64,000 bases of DNA, taken from positions 57,432 through 121,431 of the forward strand of contig CBDIHP010000024.1 of the NCBI GenBank assembly GCA_965279195.1. The letters are read 5' to 3'. Shown here one piece after another: positions 35,055 to 42,944 of the stretch. How positions within the stretch are numbered: position 1 is the first letter of the stretch; every line of letters begins with the position of its first letter. Both the position numbers and the translations under genes were made by a program. The notes under the pieces are model-generated. The model saw only the letters and a program-made list of their open reading frames with translations. It did not search any database and had not been told where the DNA came from. Source of the stretch: CBDIHP01 sp965279195 (GTDB lineage: Bacteria; Planctomycetota; Planctomycetia; Isosphaerales; Isosphaeraceae).

Positions 35055-36143
35055 TCAGAAGTCGGAGTCGCCGAAGGTCTCGCCGCCGGCGCGGGTCGAG
35101 AGCTTCTGCCAGACCCCCTGGGGGGGCAGGTTGGTCCACGACCCGTCGGCCGCCTTCGACGCGCCCCGGGGGCGGCCGGAGGCGCCGTCGAACGGCCAGG
35201 AGTCGACCGATTCCCTCACGAACCGGACGGATCCGTCCCCCAGCGCGACGTTGGCTCCGCCGGGGTGCAGGCTGGACGCCGCCAGCGTGTGCGAGGCGCC
35301 GGCGGCCAGAGCGACCCGACTGATCATGTTGATGGGATAGAATGTCGTCATGAGCGTGTCCCCCCAGTTGCCGGTGGTCCACCAGCCCTGCCTGGGGAAC
35401 AGCCGGGGGTTCACGGCGTCGAGGTGCCGGAACATCGTCGTGGCCTTCTCGGCGAAGAACAGCGTGTGGCTCAGGCCGTCGGCGATCGAGGCCAGGCGCA
35501 CCGACGGCAGGTCGTTGAACACACCGTCGGCCTGGGCCGCCAGCGCGGCGGGCACGACGCAGTTGGTGTCCGGGCGTGGGATCGGGTTGACCTCGAACGA
35601 GCCGTAGCACGCCGAGTAGCTCGTGAACGACATCGCCAGGCGTCCCCCGGGCGGGTCGGCGGCGTACGGGGCCAGGGCGCCCTCGGCCAGCGGCCGGGGC
35701 CGTCCCGACTCGGGGTCGCTCGGGCAGGCGAACACCCCGACGGAGACCGCGTGGACCGTGACGTTCTCCTCGCCCAGGATCGTCAGGCTGTGGTTGATCG
35801 AGTGATAGAGCGCCGCCTGCTCCAGGAACGGCAACAGGAACACATGCACACTCTTGTCCACGACCCCCGACGTGCAGGGCGGGTTGCGGCCGGCGTGGCG
35901 CGGGTCGTAGGTCAGGATCCGGCCCGGCGGCAACGCGCCGAAGGCGTCGGCGTAGCCGTGGGTCGCCAGCGCGATCTGCCGGAGGTTGCCGGCGCACTGG
36001 AGCCGCCTCGACGCCTCGCGCGCCGCCTGCACGGCGGGGAGGAGCAAGGCGACCAGCAACGAGACGATCGCGACCGAGACCAGCAGCTCGATCAGCGTGA
36101 AGCCCGCTCGACGGTCGCCGATATCATGATGCGATCGGGGCAA
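35055..36143 (-). CDS. DUF1559 prepilin-like protein
   Basis: A 362-residue DUF1559 protein. The best start is TTG 36143, because GGAGG lies six bases upstream and the leader then reads LPRSHHDIGDRRAG before FTLIELLVSVAIVSLLVALL. Family blocks AREASRRLQCAGNLRQIALA, LPPGR, EQAALYHSIN, CPSDP and GGANVALGDGSVRFVRE are present. An insertion near the C-terminus (FDGASGRPRGASKAADGS) precedes AGGETFGDSDF. It is the last gene of the DUF1573/Cys-rich cluster, 31 bases after the preceding stop. Confidence 0.9.
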   Translation of the reverse strand: MPRSHHDIGDRRAGFTLIELLVSVAIVSLLVALLLPAVQAAREASRRLQCAGNLRQIALATHGYADAFGALPPGRILTYDPRHAGRNPPCTSGVVDKSVHVFLLPFLEQAALYHSINHSLTILGEENVTVHAVSVGVFACPSDPESGRPRPLAEGALAPYAADPPGGRLAMSFTSYSACYGSFEVNPIPRPDTNCVVPAALAAQADGVFNDLPSVRLASIADGLSHTLFFAEKATTMFRHLDAVNPRLFPRQGWWTTGNWGDTLMTTFYPINMISRVALAAGASHTLAASSLHPGGANVALGDGSVRFVRESVDSWPFDGASGRPRGASKAADGSWTNLPPQGVWQKLSTRAGGETFGDSDF

Positions 36144-36174
36144 TTCGGGCCTCCGGGGGGGAGGAGGGGCGACG

Positions 36175-36654
36175 CTAGCTGGAGAACGACAGGAGGATCT
36201 CCGGCTGCTTCGGGTCATTGGTGAACAGCCTGAGCTTGAAGTGGTACGGAGCGACCCCGGCCTTGAAGAGCACCCGCACGTCCCGCGATTCGCCCGGCGG
36301 GATCGCGAGCGGGATCGGCCGGGTCTCCGAGCAGCCCAGCAGGGATGAGCAGCGGTCGGACGTGCCGATGATGCGGATGTCGCGCCGGGTGGGGTTGCGG
36401 AGTTGGAAGACGAAGGTCTCGCCCTCCCCCTCCGCCTTGCCTGCCATCGACCGGTCCGGGTCGGCGACGATCAGCCCCGCGGGCTCGGGCCAGGACGAAT
36501 TCCAGGCCGTGTAGCCGAACACCGCCAACCCCAGGCCCGCGAACAGGCCGGCGAACACAGAGAGACGCGACCAGGGCCGCGCGGCCGGGTGGCGGACGGC
36601 GGTCTCCTCCTGCGGTGCCAGGACCTCGATGTCCTCGGCAGTGGCTATGCTCAT
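36175..36654 (-). CDS. Membrane-anchored DUF1573-like protein
   Basis: A 159-residue protein: cytoplasmic N-terminus, one membrane helix (~33-52, LSVFAGLFAGLGLAVFGYTA), and an Ig-like beta domain with FQLRNPTRRDIRIIGTSDRC and IPPGESRDVRVLFKAG. This is the DUF1573 pattern, where a Cys pair sits between the strands (here Cys at CSSLLGC). It lies 36 bases after the 339-aa gene and 31 before the DUF1559 gene, so it is firmly within the operon. The function of DUF1573 proteins is not known. Confidence 0.75.
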   Translation of the reverse strand: MSIATAEDIEVLAPQEETAVRHPAARPWSRLSVFAGLFAGLGLAVFGYTAWNSSWPEPAGLIVADPDRSMAGKAEGEGETFVFQLRNPTRRDIRIIGTSDRCSSLLGCSETRPIPLAIPPGESRDVRVLFKAGVAPYHFKLRLFTNDPKQPEILLSFSS

Positions 36655-36690
36655 AGGGGGATCCTCGGTTCGACTGGCCTTCGTCTGGGC

Positions 36691-37710
36691 TCAGGACAAC
36701 GATGAGGCATGCCCGGCCTTCCGCAGGAACGCGGCCACGCACAGACATGCGACACCGAGGACGGGCAGCGGCCACTGCGAGGAACCGACGGCAGCCCGCT
36801 TCATCGGCTCCTCGAGGCCGTAGTGGGAGAGCCGGAAGATCGAGGCGTCCGAGGACCCTTGGCTGTACTCGATCGTCGAAGTCTTGCGGCGGTGGTACAG
36901 GACCCCGGCGGGTGTCGTCGCCTTGAAATCGTATGTAAATTTGATCGGAGCGGGGAACCCGGCGACTTCAGCGTATTCGGCCCGCCCCGACGAGTTCGAC
37001 GCGCGGTCGAGGAACAGGTCGAGGTCGTAGTCGAGCAGGCACCAAGATCGCGCGGGGTCGAGCCTGAGCCGCCCGCCCCGGATCTGGAAATGCTTCCTGG
37101 GATGCACGCTGTTGGTGAAGCGGACCTCGACCGACTCCCCGTCCTCGCCGGCGACCGGCCGGATCGACTCGACCCGGAAGGCATACTGCCCGCCTAGCGT
37201 CCTGGCGGTGACCATCCGGGCCAGCGACTCCTCCTCGATCGTGTACGCCACGAACAGTTGCTCGGCGAACGCGTCGATCTTGGATCGGATCCGGGACGGC
37301 CCGGAGCCGGCGATCGACGGGTCGGGGCGGTCGACCGTGCCCGGCTTCCATCGCCCGGCTGCCTCGTCGCGATCGGCCCGGAAGCAATAGTCGGGATTGA
37401 TCCCGTAGATGTGATGGCTTCGCGGCGCATCGTGGCCGTCCAGTGTGAGCTTGTAATGGAGCATCGCGAGGTCGGGGCCGCGGAGGTCGAACCGCTCGTC
37501 GAACCGGCCGCCGCTGTTCCTGTCGAAGCCCGAGATCGCCTCGGCGATGATTGTGAGCGTGCCGCTGCGATTCCAGGTCGCCTCCTTGAGCCTCTCCCAC
37601 GCCGCGGGCGCCTCGGCCCGGAACCGCTCCTCCAGCGTCCCGGCGCGGAGATCCGAGCACAGCATCGCACAACCGAGGACGACGACGGCCCACCTTAACA
37701 ATGCGCACAT
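36691..37710 (-). CDS. Exported protein with C-terminal membrane anchor, unknown function
   Basis: A 339-residue protein. A signal peptide (MCALLRWAVVVLGCAMLCSDLRAG) leads into a soluble domain of about 280 residues. The domain contains YGINPDYCFRADRD and HPRKHFQIRGGRLRLDPARSW, and near its end KTSTIEYSQGSSDASIFRLS, a layout reminiscent of planctomycete outer-membrane lipoprotein-sorting-like (LolA-type) proteins. A C-terminal hydrophobic helix (WPLPVLGVACLCVAAFL) is followed by a short charged tail. It sits mid-operon between the Cys-rich peptide and a DUF1573 protein. No catalytic motif is visible. Confidence 0.75.
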   Translation of the reverse strand: MCALLRWAVVVLGCAMLCSDLRAGTLEERFRAEAPAAWERLKEATWNRSGTLTIIAEAISGFDRNSGGRFDERFDLRGPDLAMLHYKLTLDGHDAPRSHHIYGINPDYCFRADRDEAAGRWKPGTVDRPDPSIAGSGPSRIRSKIDAFAEQLFVAYTIEEESLARMVTARTLGGQYAFRVESIRPVAGEDGESVEVRFTNSVHPRKHFQIRGGRLRLDPARSWCLLDYDLDLFLDRASNSSGRAEYAEVAGFPAPIKFTYDFKATTPAGVLYHRRKTSTIEYSQGSSDASIFRLSHYGLEEPMKRAAVGSSQWPLPVLGVACLCVAAFLRKAGHASSLS

Positions 37711-37764
37711 ATTTCCACCCCCTATCTGGAGGGGGGGCGGCCGGGGCCGCCCCCCGTCGCCGGC

Positions 37765-37992
37765 TCACTGGTCGTTGCACTTGCAGGTCGTTGCCGGGGC
37801 GATGCAGTCCGAGGCCGCGGTGGTGCAGGTGCCGGCGTTGCACGCCGTGGACGTCGTGACGCATTCGCCGGGGACCGGCAGCGTGTTGGCTACGGCGCGG
37901 TTCTGCCCGCCCAGGAGCAGCCCGAGGGACAGCAGGGCGAAACCCATGCTCGCGAACACATAAGAGCCGAAGATGGCCAGACGTCGCTTCAT
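37765..37992 (-). CDS. Tiny Cys-rich exported peptide
   Basis: A 75-residue protein. The first ~36 residues are a signal peptide or membrane helix (FGSYVFASMGFALLSLGLLL, cleavage near AVA). The mature ~38 residues hold seven cysteines in a Thr/Ala-rich context, ending CKCNDQ. Such spacing suggests disulfide cross-linking or metal binding outside the cell. A GAGG lies upstream of the ATG. It is embedded in an operon of DUF1573-type proteins. I know no named family for it. Confidence 0.7.
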   Translation of the reverse strand: MKRRLAIFGSYVFASMGFALLSLGLLLGGQNRAVANTLPVPGECVTTSTACNAGTCTTAASDCIAPATTCKCNDQ

Positions 37993-38062
37993 CGGCGGAC
38001 CTCACACATCGAAGGACATCGGACGCCCGCGCCGGCCGACGATGGGCCGGCGCCCGGGCGCA

Positions 38063-38527
38063 TCACGGGCGAGGCGCGGCGCCCGATGCGACCGCACCCC
38101 TCACCTGCAATGTCAGATCGGGCATGGCCGCGCAATCGGTGAACAGCGTCAGCGACTGCGCCACGGGGCCCGGACTCCTGGAGAGCCGGATCTTCAGCGT
38201 CAGCGGCATCGTCGCCGCCGGCGGGATCACGATCGGGTAGTCGTCCTGCGTGACGCAGGTGCAAGATGTGGAGCCGCCGGTGATCCGGATGGGGCGGTCG
38301 GTGAAATTCCGGAGCCGGAAGACCGCCTCACGCTGCTCGCCCGGCGAGCCCACGCCGAGATCATACGACGCGGGGCTGGCCGAGAGAGGATCGCCGTTAA
38401 GCTGAGACCGTAATTCTTCGAGGGAGCCGACACAATAAATTGAGAGGGCCAATCCGGCCACAACCGCCGTCAGGCCGCAACCCAGGGATATGGCCAGCCA
38501 TTTCAGGAAGGGTGCGATCGGCCGCAA
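38063..38527 (-). CDS. Membrane-anchored DUF1573 protein
   Basis: A 154-residue protein with one N-terminal membrane helix (~8-32) and a DUF1573 Ig-like domain. The hallmark is clear: FRLRNFTDRPIRITGGSTSC, then SCTCVTQD with the CxC pair, and PPAATMPLTLKIRL. It follows the first DUF1573 gene by 32 bases. Family members are envelope-associated proteins of unknown role. Confidence 0.85.
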   Translation of the reverse strand: MRPIAPFLKWLAISLGCGLTAVVAGLALSIYCVGSLEELRSQLNGDPLSASPASYDLGVGSPGEQREAVFRLRNFTDRPIRITGGSTSCTCVTQDDYPIVIPPAATMPLTLKIRLSRSPGPVAQSLTLFTDCAAMPDLTLQVRGAVASGAAPRP

Positions 38528-38559
38528 GGGAGGCTCCTCTCGGTAACTTAAGGCCAGGC

Positions 38560-39015
38560 TTACGGTTTCGACGCGGGCGGCCCGTCCGCCACCGTGAGCG
38601 TGGCCGCGACGCGGAACAGCGGCGCGCCACCCGGCCCGGTGCCGACAAGCCGGGTGGCCAGCTTGCCCCGGAAGTCGGGCGACTCGCCCGGGTCATACGT
38701 GACGACGACCTCGGCCTCCTGGCCCGCCGCCAATTCCAGCGCCGCGGGCTGCGTCCGCAGGCAGGGGCACTCGGATTCGATCCGCGCCACGCGGACCGCA
38801 TCCGGCCCCGAATTCCTCAGGCGGAACCGCACCGACCCGCCCTGGCCCGGCCGGAGTTCGCCGAACGCAACGGACTCGGGCGCAACGATGCCACTCGCAT
38901 CATTGCCCGACGTTGCATGCTCGCTCCCCTCCCTGGATGCGACCCAGCCGATCGCAAGCACCGGGACGCCGAGGAGAAATGGCCAGCTGTGGCGGGACCA
39001 CCGGTGCCAGGACAT
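38560..39015 (-). CDS. Membrane-anchored DUF1573 protein, first gene of cluster
   Basis: A 151-residue protein with an N-terminal membrane helix (WPFLLGVPVLAIGWVAS) and a DUF1573 Ig-like domain: VAFGELRPGQGGSVRFRLRN, then ESECPCLRTQP with CPC at the family's Cys position, and LAAGQEAEVVVTYDPGE. It is first in a six-gene minus-strand run ending with the DUF1559 gene. Confidence 0.87.
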   Translation of the reverse strand: MSWHRWSRHSWPFLLGVPVLAIGWVASREGSEHATSGNDASGIVAPESVAFGELRPGQGGSVRFRLRNSGPDAVRVARIESECPCLRTQPAALELAAGQEAEVVVTYDPGESPDFRGKLATRLVGTGPGGAPLFRVAATLTVADGPPASKP

Positions 39016-39406
39016 GGGGGGGATATCCTGAATCGACCCAGATATGACGAGAATTAAGCGAGATACTGCCCCGCATCGGCCCCCATGTCAACTTGATTCT
39101 CGCGAAATCCTCCCAAAAATTTCCGGACACCCGCCGGGGCCCCTGCCCCGCCCCGGGTCGGGCGACCATGATGAGCTTGAGAACTGTTCAAATTTGACTT
39201 GCCCCGATGGGACGCCACCTTGCGAGCACCGTCGACACATCAGTGAAATTTATATTCTAGACATATTCGCGATTCATCCCGCAATCACGGCGGGCCGGGG
39301 CATCCGGCGGGGTCCCTGCCCCGGGCCCGCGCGGCGGTCGACTCGCCCGGGGCGACGGGATATCCTGCAAGGCCCCGACCCGGATTTCCCGCGCGAGGCC
39401 CATGCC
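39016..39406. other. Divergent intergenic region
   Basis: About 390 bases between the DUF1573 cluster and the sulfatase gene. The middle is relatively A/T-rich (around GTTCAAATTTGACTTG at ~39187 and GAAATTTATATTCTAG at ~39243) and probably contains promoters for both directions. No repeat of the named families was seen. Confidence 0.45.
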
Positions 39407-40891
39407 ATGACGACCCGCCCGACCCGACTGCTCGCCCTGGCCTTCGCCCTGGCCTCGCCGGCCCTCGCGCCGGCGGCCGAGCGGCCGGATGTGCTGCTGA
39501 TCGCCGTCGACGACCTCAACGACTGGGTCGGGCCGCTCGGCGGGCACCCGCAGGCGAGGACGCCGAACATGGACCGGCTGGCCCGGCGCGGCACCGTCTT
39601 CACCAACGCCCACTGCCAGTCGCCCCTCTGCAACCCGTCTCGCTCCAGCCTCCTGACCGGCAGACGGCCGACCTCGACCGGGATCTACGGGCTGGCGCCG
39701 GGCATCCGCGACATCGAGGCCACGAGAGGCGTCGTCACGCTCCCTCAGACGTTCACGCGACTGGGTGATTTCACGTACACATGCGGTAAGGTCTATCACG
39801 ATGGCTCGATCCGCCCGAAGGACCAGGGGGCCGAGTTCAACGCCTGGGGCCCCGCGCCCGGCATGGGGCGGCCGACGAGGCGGTTCGCCAGCCTGCCGGG
39901 CGTGCCGCACCCGCTCATGGACTGGGGCCCGTTCCCCGACAAGGCCGAGGATTCCGCCGACTGGAAGATCGCCACGGCCGCGGCCGACGCCATCGCCAGG
40001 GCGCCGAAGGATCGGCCGTCGTTCATCGCCTGCGGGTTCCGGCTGCCGCACGTCCCCTGCTTCGCGCCGAAGGAATACTTCGATCGGTTCCCGCTCGAAA
40101 CGCTCACGCTCCCGCCCGTGCTCGACACCGACCGCGACGACACCCCGAGGTTCTCGTGGTACCTGCACTGGAAGCTCCCCGAGCCGAGATTGGCGACGCT
40201 GAAGGCGCGGAACGAGTGGAAGCCGCTGGTGCGGGCGTACCTCGCGAGCATCGCATTCATGGATGAGCAGGTCGGCCGGGTCCTCGATGCGCTCGACAGA
40301 TCCGGCCGCGCGGACCGGACCATCGTCGTCCTCTGGTCCGACCACGGCTGGCACCTGGGCGAGAAGGGGATCACGGGCAAGAACAGCCTCTGGGAGCGCT
40401 CGACCCGCGTCCCCTTGATCTTCGCCGGCCCCGGCATCGCGAAGGGCGCGAGATGCACGCGCCCGGCCGAGTTGCTCGACATCTACCCCACCCTCCTGGC
40501 CCTGACGGGGCTCCCGCCGGTGCCAGGGCTGGAAGGCCATAGCCTCGTGCCGCAACTCAGGGACGCGAACGCCCCGCGCGAGTGGCCGGCGATCACCAGC
40601 CACAACCCGGGCAACCACAGCGTACGCGACGAACACTGGCGTTTCATACGCTACGCCGACGGATCGGAGGAACTCTACGACCTCCGGGCCGACCCTAACG
40701 AGTGGACCAACCTCGCCGCCGACCCGAAGCTCGCCCCCGAGAAGGCCCGCCTGGCGAAGTCCCTCCCCCGGGCCGACGCCCCCCACGCCCCCGGCAGCGC
40801 CAGCCGGATCCTGACCTATGACCCCCAGTCCGGCGCCCTCACCTGGGAAGGCGAGCCCATCCGCCCCGGCGACCCCATCCCCGGCCCCTGA
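39407..40891 (+). CDS. Sulfatase, iduronate-2-sulfatase-like
   Basis: A 494-residue exported hydrolase, start ATG 39407 giving a signal peptide (LLALAFALASPALAPAA). Metal ligands are in AVDDLNDWVG. The formylglycine site Cys75 lies in CNPSRSSLLTG (CxPSR motif). Later residues SDHGWHLGEKGITGKNSLWE and PLIFAGPG match the iduronate-2-sulfatase branch. It should remove sulfate esters from polysaccharides in the periplasm after maturation by a formylglycine-generating enzyme. Planctomycetes carry many such genes for algal or mucin-type glycans. It is divergent from the DUF1573 cluster; no glycan-lyase neighbour is seen. Confidence 0.93.
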   Translation: MTTRPTRLLALAFALASPALAPAAERPDVLLIAVDDLNDWVGPLGGHPQARTPNMDRLARRGTVFTNAHCQSPLCNPSRSSLLTGRRPTSTGIYGLAPGIRDIEATRGVVTLPQTFTRLGDFTYTCGKVYHDGSIRPKDQGAEFNAWGPAPGMGRPTRRFASLPGVPHPLMDWGPFPDKAEDSADWKIATAAADAIARAPKDRPSFIACGFRLPHVPCFAPKEYFDRFPLETLTLPPVLDTDRDDTPRFSWYLHWKLPEPRLATLKARNEWKPLVRAYLASIAFMDEQVGRVLDALDRSGRADRTIVVLWSDHGWHLGEKGITGKNSLWERSTRVPLIFAGPGIAKGARCTRPAELLDIYPTLLALTGLPPVPGLEGHSLVPQLRDANAPREWPAITSHNPGNHSVRDEHWRFIRYADGSEELYDLRADPNEWTNLAADPKLAPEKARLAKSLPRADAPHAPGSASRILTYDPQSGALTWEGEPIRPGDPIPGP

Positions 40892-41357
40892 CCCCCCACG
40901 CCGATGCCTTTTCGCAACGCCCGGGACACTTCGGCGATTTCGACTTGACTTTGTGCGTATACAGAAAATAGTTAGGATGGGTAATTTTGGCTGTTGGGAT
41001 TTCCATGCTCTTTGGCAATTTGAGTTGTTTGGGATGGTTTGGAATTAATTATCCCCAAGGGCATGTGGGTTTGAGGTTTGCGTCGAGTTGGGTTCGTTTG
41101 GGCAGTAGGAATTTGGGGCGTTAGCTTCGTGCCGGCGAGGGCCAATGCTTCGTCTCCTGGGGAGAAACGGACCGCGGCACCTCGCGGCGGGCGTCGGGGC
41201 TGCATCGGGAGAGACTCGCCCAGCGTCTCTGATGCCGACCTTCGCCCTTACGTCACCCGGCGCTGCGATTACGCAGGGTTGACCAATGACTTACGCCGCT
41301 CGATTCGTGTTCTTACGTCGTCCCCTGCGAGTGCAGTCCCGGGGCCCCCGAGGCCGG
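40892..41357. other. Intergenic region with A/T-rich segment
   Basis: About 466 bases without a convincing gene. The stretch 40945-41130 has much lower GC than its surroundings (around TTAGGATGGGTAATTTTGG) and contains the GAGTTGGGTTCGTTTGGG motif, which is the inverse of motifs near 25284 and 25395. It may be a foreign remnant or a repeat. Confidence 0.5.
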
Positions 41358-41711
41358 TTACACGCTCTCAACCAGGGCGTCGGGGGATCCGGATGCGGTT
41401 CTCTCCGGCATTACTTTGGCAATTTTCCCGCCGGGGGATGCGCGGGGCGCATCCCCCCGCAACGCCCGCTGGGCGAGCACCGCGCCGATCCCGAGGATCC
41501 CGGCGATCAGCGCGGCGAGCGAGCCCGCCGTGGGCCTCCGGAAGAAGGCGGGGACGGCGAGCAGGAGCGCGAGCCCGAGGACGAGGAGGAACATGGCCCG
41601 GGTCGAGAACGCCAGTGGGGGCGGCCCCGACCCGATCGACGCCCGCGACCTCTCGGCCAGCCTGCGATAGCGATCGCCGATGGGCGTCCCGCCGGTGCCT
41701 GTCGCGCCCAT
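41358..41711 (-). CDS. Small membrane protein downstream of DUF1559 gene
   Basis: A 117-residue protein with AGAGG seven bases before the ATG. A soluble N-terminus (IGDRYRRLAERSRASIG) precedes two hydrophobic helices (STRAMFLLVLGLALLLAVPA and SLAALIAGILGIGAVLA). A basic then polar C-terminus follows. It starts 28 bases after the DUF1559 stop, so the two genes are probably one transcript. The family is unknown. Confidence 0.65.
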   Translation of the reverse strand: MGATGTGGTPIGDRYRRLAERSRASIGSGPPPLAFSTRAMFLLVLGLALLLAVPAFFRRPTAGSLAALIAGILGIGAVLAQRALRGDAPRASPGGKIAKVMPERTASGSPDALVESV

Positions 41712-41739
41712 GTCCGGGCCTCTCTCGCATGAACCCGCA

Positions 41740-42813
41740 TCAATACGCCGACGCGTCGACGATCTCGCCACCGCGGATCGAGTGAATCTGCACCCAGACC
41801 TGCGGGCTGACCGAGTCCTTGACGAATCGGACGGTGCCGTCGCCGAAGAGGACATTCACCCCGCCGGCGTGCCGGCTCTTGGAACCGGCGAAGCTATTGA
41901 GATAGTCTTCAACCCCGATCGTTTGATTGCAAGGCAGATTCTGCCCGGGCTCGCTGACACAATTGGCATCCAGGCCGAGCTGGTCGCCGCCGGTGGGCGG
42001 GGAGTTGGAAGCGAGGCCGAGGACGTCGACGTGCTTGTTGGGCGTGAACCGGGTCATGTAACTGCTCCCCCCGGCGATGCTGGACCAGACCAGTCCGCGG
42101 ATATCGAACGTCTGCCCCTGGAGGACCTCGGAGTGCAAGGCCGTGCCGCTAAGGCCGTCGGTGACGGAGGCAAAGGTGATGTTGCCGGCCTGCCCGAACG
42201 GCGACTGGAGGTAGCCGGTCGAGCCGACGGGGAGCTGGCCCCAGTTGGTGTTGCCCCAGTTGGCGGCGTAGTTGCCCTTGGAGAGGGTATAGGCACTGAG
42301 GATGCCGGCGGCGATGGCGGGGTTGACCTTGTACTCCATCACGCGATCGGCCGGGCACTGGAAGACCGAGAGTCGCGAGCCGGAGACGGTGAGATTGGCG
42401 AGGAATCCCTGGAAGATGCTGATCTGACTGGCCGTGTATCCTTCGCCGCCGAGATCGTAGTTGAAGGCATTGGCCAAAGTCGTCTGTTCGAGCTGGGGGA
42501 GGATCAGGGCCGACCAGGGGGTGTTGGGCTCGCCCTGGAAGAAGGTGGTGGTCGTCGGCCCTTTCTTCCAGATCCGGCCGGGCGGGAAGGTGTTGTGGGT
42601 CGAGTGGTAGTTGTGGACCGCGAGGCCGATCTGCTTGAGGTTGTTGGTGCACTGGATCCGCCACGCGGCCGCCCGCGCGGCCTGGACGGCCGGCAGGAGC
42701 AGGGCGATGAGCACGGCGATGATGGCGATGACGACGAGGAGCTCGATGAGCGTGAATCCGTCGTGACGAGTGGGTCCGGGCCATCCTGCGGGGCCTGATG
42801 ACTTGGCTGCCAT
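41740..42813 (-). CDS. DUF1559 prepilin-like protein
   Basis: A 357-residue DUF1559 protein starting at ATG 42813. After a 20-residue leader comes HDGFTLIELLVVIAIIAVLI, then ARAAAWRIQCTNNLKQIGLA, FPPGRIWKKG, LPQLEQTTLANAFNYD, CPADR and GGVNVLFGDGTVRFVKD, ending RGGEIVDASAY. The C-terminal motif includes the H-x-GGVN and GDGTVRF elements typical of the family. It is divergent from the kinase gene. Confidence 0.93.
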   Translation of the reverse strand: MAAKSSGPAGWPGPTRHDGFTLIELLVVIAIIAVLIALLLPAVQAARAAAWRIQCTNNLKQIGLAVHNYHSTHNTFPPGRIWKKGPTTTTFFQGEPNTPWSALILPQLEQTTLANAFNYDLGGEGYTASQISIFQGFLANLTVSGSRLSVFQCPADRVMEYKVNPAIAAGILSAYTLSKGNYAANWGNTNWGQLPVGSTGYLQSPFGQAGNITFASVTDGLSGTALHSEVLQGQTFDIRGLVWSSIAGGSSYMTRFTPNKHVDVLGLASNSPPTGGDQLGLDANCVSEPGQNLPCNQTIGVEDYLNSFAGSKSRHAGGVNVLFGDGTVRFVKDSVSPQVWVQIHSIRGGEIVDASAY

Positions 42814-42944
42814 GGGGGACTCACGCCGATGTCAAATTTTCACTGGTATCGCGAACAATATGTCCTACAGTATAGATTTATCTGGACAACTCAAGGGGAT
42901 ATCCGTCGCCGATTCCCTCCATTTTCCTTTCCTCTTGTGTGGCC

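Noticed and set aside
41078..41785. A 235-residue plus-strand frame in the region before the DUF1559 gene
   Set aside because: No domain or ribosome site; overlaps the small membrane protein on the other strand, which has a good ribosome site and helices.
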